The notes beneath the pieces are model-generated. The model was given only the letters and a program-made list of their open reading frames with translations, was not told the DNA's origin and searched no databases. DNA of 64,000 nt, taken from positions 35,830,501 through 35,894,500 of the forward strand of contig NC_050098.1 of NCBI RefSeq assembly GCF_902167145.1, written 5' to 3'. Position numbers and translations under genes: made by a program. This DNA is from Zea mays. Lineage: Eukaryota; Streptophyta; Magnoliopsida; Poales; Poaceae. This document shows, piece after piece, positions 56,534 to 64,000 of this stretch (the stretch's first letter is position 1; each line of letters opens with the position of its first letter).

Positions 56534-58906
56534 ATGGATCCTAAGGGGAAGGGAATTGTGATCAACGACAAGGAGAAGGAGTCCTTCGTCAACGAGCCAA
56601 GGGATGACAAGTCCAATGACTCGGGCCACAAGCGAAGAGATGGGAAGAAGAAGAAGACAAGACGCATCAAGGAGATCGTCTACTACGACAGCGATGAGTC
56701 CTCTTCTTCCCAAAAGGACGACGACTACGACAAACAAAGGAAACCGGTCAATTCTAACTTTTCTTTTGACTACTCTCGTATTCCGCATAGTTCAAATTCA
56801 CATTTGCTTTCCATTCCACTCGGCAAGCCCCCACACTTTGATGGAGAGGACTACGGATTTTGGAGCCACAAAATGTGTAGTCACCTATTCTCTCTCCATC
56901 CTAGTATATGGGAGATTGTAGAGAGTGGAATGCATTTTGATAGTTCGGATAGTCCCATGTTCATTAATGAACAAATTCATAAGAATGCACAAGCTACTAC
57001 TGTTCTTCTAGCTTCCTTGTGCAGGAATGAATACCATAAGGTGAGCGGCTTGGATAACGCCAAGCAAATCTGGGACACCCTCAAGATTTCTCATGAGGGG
57101 AACGACGTCACCTTACTCACCAAGATGGAGTTGGTGGAGGGCGAGCTTGGACGGTTCGCAATGATAAGGGGCGAGGAGCCAACGCAAACATACAATCGGC
57201 TCAAGACCCTTATCAACAAGATAAGAAGCTACGGGAGCACGCGATGGACGGACCACGACGTCGTCCGCCTAATGCTAAGGTCATTTACCGTTCTTGATCC
57301 TCACTTGGTGAACAATATACGTGAAAATCCCAGGTACACCAAGATGTCGCCCGAAGAAGTTCTTGGGAAATTTGTTAGCGGGCGAATGATGATCAAGGAG
57401 GCGAGATATGTGGACGACGCCTTGAATGGTCCGATCAACGAGCCGCAACCTCTCGCTCTCAAGGCAACACGAAGCAAGGAGGCGCTACCTAGCAAGGTGG
57501 CACAAATTGAGGCGGCCGGACTCAACGATGAAGAGATGGCTCTCATCATCAAGAGATTCAAGACGGCGCTAAATGGTCGCAAGGGGCAGCCAAGCAAGAC
57601 CAAGACCAAGGGGAAGCGCTCATGCTTCAAATGCGGTAAGCTTGGTCATTTTATCGCTAACTGTCCCGATAATGAAAGTGACCAGGAAAAGGGGAACAAA
57701 AGAGAAAAGAAGAAGCAATACAAGAAGGCAAAGGGCGAGGCGCATCTAGGAAAGGAGTGGGACTCGGATTGCTCCTCCTCCGACTCCGACAACGAAGGAC
57801 TCGCCGCCACTGCCTTCAACAAATCGGCTCTCTTCCCCAACGAGCGTCTCACATGTCTTATGGCAAGGGAGAAGAAGGTGAGTACTCAAGACTCCACTTA
57901 TGCTTCTTCTAGTGATAGTGAGTCTAGTGATGATGACATAGATTATTCATGCTTGTTCAAGGGCTTAGATAGATCTAAGATAGATAAAATCAATGAATTG
58001 ATTGATGCATTGAATGAAAAGGATAGGCTTTTAGAAAAGCAGGAGGATTTATTGTATGATGAACATGATAAATTTGTAGAGGCACAAAAATCATATGCTT
58101 TAGAAGTAAAAAGAAATGAAATGCTTTCTTATGAACTATCTACTTGTCATGAAACCATTTCTACTTTACAAGGTGTTAACAATGATTTAAATGCTAAGTT
58201 AGAAGTAGCAAATAAATCTAATTCTTGTGTAGAACAAGTTAAGATTTGCACTAGGTGTAAGGATTTCGATGTTGATGCCTGTAGTGAACATCTAGTTTTA
58301 ATTTCCAAATTAAATAAGGAAGTGGCTAGTCTTAATGCCCAACTTAAGACTAGCAAGAATGAAGTTGATAAAATAAAATTTGCAAGGGATGCCTATACGG
58401 TTGGTAGACACCCCTCAATTAAGGATGGTCTTGGCTTCAAGAGAGAGGCCAAGAACTTAACAAGCCATAAGGCTCCCATCTTCGTCAAGGAGAAAGGGAA
58501 GGCCCCTATGGCTAGTAATGCTAAAAAGAACCATGCTTTTATGTATTATGATAGGAGAAATGCTAGAAATGCTTATAATGATTTTGATTCACATGTTTAT
58601 GATTCTCATACCATGTTTGCCTCTAGTTCTTCTTATAAGCATGATAGGGATATGCCTAGGAGAAATATTGCTCATGTGCCTAGAAAGAATGTTATTCATG
58701 CTCCTAGGAAAGTAGTGAATGAACCTTCTATAATTTATTGTGCTTTAAACACTTCCTTTGCTATTTGTAGAAAGGATAGGAAAATAGTTGCTAGGAAGTT
58801 AGGGGCAAAATGCAAGGGAGACAGGACTTGCATTTGGGTCCCTAAGGACATTTGTGCTAACCTTGTAGGACCCAACAAGAGTTGGGTACCTAAGTCCCAA
58901 GCCTAA
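56534..58906 (+). CDS. gag: S4 Gag (790 aa)
   Basis: [17 protein letters not shown] start; gag domain with [15 protein letters not shown] and [16 protein letters not shown]; zinc knuckle [15 protein letters not shown]; acidic serine tract; coiled coil; basic tail with WVPK motifs. It is about 110 residues shorter than the S1 Gag, mainly in the coiled coil and N-terminus. No break. The stop is followed by 13 bases and then the pol frame in +1, the same geometry as S1. Confidence 0.92.
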   Translation: MDPKGKGIVINDKEKESFVNEPRDDKSNDSGHKRRDGKKKKTRRIKEIVYYDSDESSSSQKDDDYDKQRKPVNSNFSFDYSRIPHSSNSHLLSIPLGKPPHFDGEDYGFWSHKMCSHLFSLHPSIWEIVESGMHFDSSDSPMFINEQIHKNAQATTVLLASLCRNEYHKVSGLDNAKQIWDTLKISHEGNDVTLLTKMELVEGELGRFAMIRGEEPTQTYNRLKTLINKIRSYGSTRWTDHDVVRLMLRSFTVLDPHLVNNIRENPRYTKMSPEEVLGKFVSGRMMIKEARYVDDALNGPINEPQPLALKATRSKEALPSKVAQIEAAGLNDEEMALIIKRFKTALNGRKGQPSKTKTKGKRSCFKCGKLGHFIANCPDNESDQEKGNKREKKKQYKKAKGEAHLGKEWDSDCSSSDSDNEGLAATAFNKSALFPNERLTCLMAREKKVSTQDSTYASSSDSESSDDDIDYSCLFKGLDRSKIDKINELIDALNEKDRLLEKQEDLLYDEHDKFVEAQKSYALEVKRNEMLSYELSTCHETISTLQGVNNDLNAKLEVANKSNSCVEQVKICTRCKDFDVDACSEHLVLISKLNKEVASLNAQLKTSKNEVDKIKFARDAYTVGRHPSIKDGLGFKREAKNLTSHKAPIFVKEKGKAPMASNAKKNHAFMYYDRRNARNAYNDFDSHVYDSHTMFASSSSYKHDRDMPRRNIAHVPRKNVIHAPRKVVNEPSIIYCALNTSFAICRKDRKIVARKLGAKCKGDRTCIWVPKDICANLVGPNKSWVPKSQA

Positions 58907-58919
58907 ATTTGCCTTGCAG

Positions 58920-61900
58920 GTTTATGCATCCGGGGGTTCAAGCTGGATTATTGACAGCGGATGCACAAACCATATGACGGGGGAGAAGAAGATGTTCACC
59001 TCCTACGTCAAAAATAAGGATTTCCAAGATTCAATTATATTCGGTGATGGGAATCAAGGCAAGGTAAAAGGGCTAGGTAAAATTGCAATTTCTAATGAGC
59101 ATTCTATATCAAATGTATTCTTAGTGGAGAGTCTTGGATATAATTTGCTATCTGTCAGTCAATTATGTCAAATGGGATATAATTGTTTATTTACAAATGT
59201 AGATGTGTCTGTCTTTAGAAGAAGTGATGGTTCACTAGCTTTTAAGGGTGTATTAGACGGCAAACTTTATTTAGTTGATTTTGCAAAAGAAGAGGCCGGT
59301 CTAGATGCATGCTTAATGGCTAAGACTTGCATGGGCTGGCTGTGGCATCGCCGCTTAGCACATGTGGGGATGAAGAACCTCCACAAGCTTCTAAAGGGAG
59401 AACATGTGATAGGTCTAACCAATGTTCATTTCGAAAAAGATAGACCTTGTGCAGCTTGTCAAGCAGGGAAACAGGTGGGAGGAGCGCATCACAGCAAGAA
59501 TGTGATGACCACTTCAAGACCCCTGGAGCTGCTGCATATGGATCTCTTCGGACCCGTCGCCTATCTAAGCATAGGGGGAAGTAAGTATGGTCTAGTTATT
59601 GTTGATGACTTTTCCCGCTTCACTTGGGTGTTCTTTTTGCAGGATAAGTCTGAAACCCAAGGGACCCTCAAGCGCTTCCTCAGGAGGGCTCAAAATGAGT
59701 TTGAGCTCAAAGTGAAGAAGATAAGGAGCGACAACGGGTCCGAATTCAAGAACCTTCAAGTGGAGGAGTTCCTTGAAGAAGAAGGGATCAAGCACGAGTT
59801 CTCCGCTCCCTACACACCACAGCAAAATGGTGTAGTAGAGAGGAAGAACAGGACGCTCATCGACATGGCGAGGACGATGCTAGGAGAGTTCAAGACCCCC
59901 GAGTGCTTTTGGACGGAAGCCGTGAACACGGCGTGCCACGCCATCAACAGGGTCTACCTTCATCGCCTCCTCAAGAAGACGTCGTATGAGCTACTAACCG
60001 GTAACAAACCCAATGTATCGTACTTTCGTGTATTTGGGAGTAAATGCTACATTCTAGTGAAGAAGGGTAGAAATTCTAAGTTTGCTCCCAAAGCTGTAGA
60101 AGGGTTTTTGTTAGGTTATGACTCAAATACAAAGGCGTATAGAGTCTTCAACAAATCATCGGGTTTGGTTGAAGTCTCTAGCGACGTTGTATTTGATGAG
60201 ACTAATGGCTCTCCAAGAGAGCAAGTTGTTGATTGTGATGATGTAGATGAAGAAGATGTTCCGACGGCCGCTATACGAACCATGGCGATTGGAGAAGTAC
60301 GGCCACAGGAACAAGATGAGCAAGATCAACCCTCTTCCTCAATTATGGTGCATCCCCCGACTCAAGACGATGAACAGGTTCATCATAAGGAGGCGTGTGA
60401 TCAAGGGGGAGCACAAGATGATCAAGTGATAGAGGAAGAAGCGCAACCGGCACCTCCAACTCAAGTTCGAGCGATGATTCAAAGGGATCATCCCGTCGAC
60501 CAAATTCTGGGTGACATCAGCAAGGGAGTAACTACTCGATCTCGATTAGTTAATTTTTGTGAGCATTACTCCTTTGTCTCTTCTATTGAGCCTTTCAGGG
60601 TAGAAGAGGCCTTGCTAGATCCGGACTGGGTGTTGGCCATGCAAGAGGAGTTAAACAACTTCAAGCGCAATGAAGTTTGGACACTGGTGCCTCGTCCGAA
60701 GCAAAATGTTGTGGGAACCAAGTGGGTGTTCCGCAACAAACAGGACGAGCACGGGGTGGTGACGAGGAACAAGGCTCGACTTGTGGCAAAAGGTTATGCC
60801 CAAGTCGCAGGTTTGGATTTCGAGGAGACTTTTGCTCCTGTGGCTAGGCTAGAATCAATTCGTATCTTGCTAGCATATGCCGCTCACCATTCTTTCAGGT
60901 TGTTTCAAATGGATGTGAAGAGCGCCTTCCTCAACGGGCCAATCAAGGAGGAGGTGTACGTGGAGCAACCCCCTGGCTTCGAGGATGAACGGTACCCCGA
61001 CCATGTGTGTAAGCTCTCTAAGGCGCTCTATGGACTTAAGCAAGCCCCAAGAGCATGGTATGAATGCCTTAGAGATTTCTTAATTGCTAATGCTTTCAAG
61101 GTTGGGAAAGCCGATCCAACTCTTTTTACTAAGACTTGTAATGGTGATTTGTTTGTGTGCCAAATTTATGTCGATGACATAATATTTGGTTCTACTAACC
61201 AAAAGTCTTGTGAAGAGTTTAGCAGGGTGATGACGCAGAAATTCGAGATGTCGATGATGGGCGAGTTGAACTACTTCCTTGGATTCCAAGTGAAGCAACT
61301 CAAGGACGGCACCTTCATCTCCCAAACGAAGTACACGTAAGATCTGCTAAAGCGGTTTGGGATGAAGGACGCCAAGCCCGCAAAGACTCCGATGGGGACC
61401 GACGGACACACCGACCTCAACAAAGGAGGTAAGTCCGTTGATCAAAAAGCATACCGGTCAATGATAGGTTCTTTGCTTTACTTATGTGCTAGTAGACCGG
61501 ATATTATGCTTAGCGTATGCATGTGTGCTAGATTTCAATCCGATCCTAAGGAGTGTCACTTAGTGGCGGTGAAGCGAATTCTTAGATATTTGGTTGCTAC
61601 GCCTTGCTTCGGGCTCTGGTATCCAAAGGGGTCTACCTTTGACTTAGTTGGATACTCAGACTCCGACTATGCTGGATGTAAGGTCGATAGGAAGAGTACA
61701 TCGGGGACGTGCCAATTCTTAGGAAGGTCCCTGGTGTCATGGAACTCTAAGAAACAAACATCCGTTGCCCTATCCACCGCTGAGGCCGAGTATGTTGCCG
61801 CAGGACAGTGTTGCGCGCAACTACTTTGGATGAGGCAAACCCTCCGGGACTTTGGCTACAATCTGAGCAAAGTCCCACTCCTATGTGACAATGAGAGTGC

Positions 61901-62120
61901 TATCCGCATGGCGGAGAATCCTGTTGAACACAGCCGCACAAAGCACATAGACATCCGGCATCACTTTTTGAGAGACCACCAGCAAAAGGGAGATATCGAA
62001 GTGTTTCATGTTAGCACCGAGAACCAGCTAGCCGATATCTTTACCAAGCCTCTAGATGAGAAGACCTTTTGCAGGCTGCGTAGTGAGCTAAATGTCTTAG
62101 ATTCGCGGAACTTGGATTGA
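58920..62120 (+). pseudogene. pol: S4 Pol with one stop codon
   Basis: Same domain order as S1 Pol: [15 protein letters not shown] protease; [18 protein letters not shown]; integrase core with [10 protein letters not shown] and IRSDNGSEF; reverse transcriptase with YVDDIIFGS near 61180; RNase H with YSDSDYAG and STAEAEYVAAG. TAA at 61338-61340 replaces the glutamine codon present in S1 (CAA to TAA), late in reverse transcriptase, removing its end and RNase H. The rest (61362-62120) is open. Upstream, unlike S1, the pol frame stays open back into gag because the AG before it is CAG rather than TAG. Confidence 0.92.
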
Positions 62121-62917
62121 ATTGTAGCATACATGTGTTTATGCATTTGATCAGGTTCATTTTTGCATTATGTTGCTTATTATGGTGCTCAAGTTGTACA
62201 AACACTCCCTGGACCTCACAAGTCCGTTGCAAAGTGATGCACATGTGTAGGGGGAGATGTGTTACAACTTGACCCTTTGAGACTAACCATGTGCTTGAGT
62301 TTGATAATTTAGTCTCGAAGGAGGATTGAAAGGGAAAAGGTGGGCTTGGACCATGAAAGACTTCCACTGCACTCCGATGAGAGGGTAACTAGTTCCAAGT
62401 TCATCTCATGAAATCTTATTGCCATTTGCTCTTAATTGAAGACTTTGGTGAGGCAATGAGGTTAAAAGGCCAAGATTGATCCCGTTTTGGTGCTTGATGC
62501 CAAAGGGGGAGAAAATAAAGGCCAAAGTGATAAATGGATCAGCTACCACTTGAGAGATTTTGAAAATAGTAGAATAGAGTTTTTGTTTTGTCAAAAGCTT
62601 TTATTGTCTCTTATTGTCTCTATTTTCAAAAGTTGGCTTCTTGTGGGGAGAAGTGTTGATTATGGGAAAAAGGGGGAGTTTTTGAAATCCGTGGTCAAAT
62701 TCTTTTGAAATGACTCTCTTTATGCTTCAATATGTGTGTTTGACTTATAGATAGAGATTTGAGTTTGATTTGCAAAAACAAACCAAGTGGTGGCAAAGGA
62801 TGATCCATATATGCCAAAATTGAATCAAAACCAATTTGAGTTTTTATTTGAAGTGATTTTGCACTTGTTCCACTTGCTTTATGTTGTGTTGGCATAAATC
62901 ACCAAAAAGGGGGAGAT
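62121..62917 (+). other. S4 3' non-coding region with multiple polypurine tracts
   Basis: No gene. Purine tracts at about 62249-62257, 62502-62515, 62666-62680 and, touching the LTR, 62904-62916. Confidence 0.75.
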
Positions 62918-64000
62918 TGAAAGGGAAGTGTGCCCTTGGGCCATTTCTATGTATTTTGGTGATTGAGTGCCAACACATGTGCTTAATTGGGAATTTATGT
63001 ACATGGATGAACAAGGTGAAAATCATGAAGTAAAGGTATGTTTCTAAGCCTTAGTACATTGGTTTTAAGTACTAATATATTTGTCTAAGTGTTAGAAACA
63101 GAAAGAAGAAGAATAGAGAAAAGGAGAAGGGACTTGGCTGTGTGCTGCCAAGACCCAGCTCGGTCTGGAGCACCGGACTGTCCGGTGTGCACCGGACAGT
63201 GTCCGGTGCGCCAGGCTGGCGCGACTCGAACTGGCCGCTCTCGGGAAATTGGCCGGCGACTTCGGCTAAAATTCACCGGACTGTCCGGTGTGCACCGGAC
63301 TGTCCGGTGAGCCAACGGTCGGCCAGGGCCAACGGTCGGCCGCGCAATCCGCGCGGGACACGTGGCCGAGCCAACGGTCGGAAGACGGCACCGGACTGTC
63401 CGGTGTGCACCGGACATGTCCGGTGCGCCAACAGAGCCAGATCTGCCAACGGTCTGCAACGGTCGTCTTCGCCGTTTAAGGAAACAAATCGGGCACCGGA
63501 CAGTGTCCGGTGTGCACCGGACTGTCCGGTGCGCCACGAGACAGAAGGCAAAGATGGCCTTCCAGATTTGCTCTCAACGGCTCCTAGCTGCCTTGGGGCT
63601 ATAAAAGGAGCCCCTAGGCGCATGGAGGAGATACACAAGCAACCCTTGAGCATTCTTGATCATCCACACTAAGTCTCTGCGCATTCGTTTGTGTTTCTAA
63701 GTGATTCGAGCTCTGTTCTAAGTGAGAACTCTGAGATAGTCTTGTGAGCTCGATTCTTGGCCGTGTGTGTGCGCTTTTGCTGTGGATTTGTGTGTGTTGC
63801 TTCCCTCCCTTACTCTGTGTTTCATTTGTGATCATATACTTGTAAGGGCAAGAGACTCCAATTTGTGGAGATTCCTTGCAAACGGGATAGTGAAAGGAAA
63901 ACAAAACACCGTGGTATTCAAGTGGGTCTTTGGACCGCTTGAGAGGGGTTGATTGCAACCCTCGTCCGTTGGGACGCCACAACGTGGAGTAGGCAAGCGT
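62918..64000 (+). repeat. S4 right LTR, cut by window edge
   Basis: 1083 bases, essentially identical to the left LTR; about 200 bases remain beyond the edge. Confidence 0.93.

Larger units (their letters stand above)
45105..64000 (+). mobile_element. K: Tekay-type chromovirus (Gypsy), right end outside window
   Basis: Left LTR 45105-48183 starts TGTAACACCC and ends GGTGTGACA, the terminal pattern of Tekay/Del chromoviruses. An initiator-Met primer site, an extra ORF, gag, pol ending in a chromodomain, and a purine tract follow. The right LTR begins at 54442 but is cut by S4 at 55199. The likely left target duplication is ATTGG (45100-45104), inside the S3 reverse transcriptase gene. Confidence 0.9.
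55200..64000 (+). mobile_element. S4: very young Sirevirus-type Copia element, right LTR cut by window
   Basis: LTR 55200-56483, then primer site, gag, pol, purine tracts, and a right LTR from 62918. The LTRs differ at one visible position (55489 T against 63207 C) over 1083 shared bases. The LTR sequence differs from S1-S3 (TGAAAGGGAAGTGTGCCCTT start), so it is another Sirevirus family. Confidence 0.93.

Overview
This is plant nuclear DNA, most likely maize (Zea) or a close Andropogoneae relative. The evidence is LTR retrotransposons inserted inside one another, Sirevirus-type Copia elements with palindrome-rich LTRs, a Tekay-type chromovirus with 3 kb LTRs, a Tat-lineage Gypsy element, and a high-GC grass gene at the left edge. 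No bacterial-type operon, rRNA gene, CRISPR array or credible tRNA is visible. Family names rest on recognised protein motifs and termini, not on a search.

Left edge (1-1117, minus): a DUF1218 membrane-protein gene (wall/lignin-modifying MWL-type family) cut by the window edge, with upstream DNA to 1982.

1983-30831: a minus-strand, gag-only Gypsy-like element (G1) with about 0.94 kb LTRs. Sirevirus S1 (5927-15368, flanked by CTTAG) sits in its gag. Its right LTR is split by a hAT DNA transposon (16433-30309, flanked by an exact 8-bp duplication). The hAT carries a Helitron-like insertion (16704-18366) and Sirevirus S2 (20593-29362, flanked by GGATG) in its transposase gene.

30832-32319: AT-rich DNA with two MITE-like elements.

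32320 to the right edge: minus-strand Sirevirus S3, split twice. The first split is Tat-lineage Gypsy element T1 (33536-43097, flanked by AAACC). The second is Tekay-type chromovirus K (from 45105), inserted in the S3 reverse transcriptase. The right LTR of K is interrupted by Sirevirus S4 (from 55200), whose right LTR runs off the window. The right ends of S3, K and S4 are outside the window.

The insertion order can be read: G1 before S1 and the hAT; the hAT before S2; S3 before T1 and K; K before S4. S1 and S4 have almost identical LTRs and are recent. S1 keeps open gag and pol frames. S4 has one stop codon in pol. T1 keeps a 1337-codon pol frame but no gag, and carries an oppositely transcribed spliced gene with its own TATA box that is full of stop codons. 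The observations most worth following are: TATA boxes held in inverted repeats in all four Sireviruses; a splice-acceptor-like sequence at the start of Sirevirus pol; the T1 opposite-strand gene; and a possible dsRNA-binding-like fold in an extra ORF upstream of gag in K.
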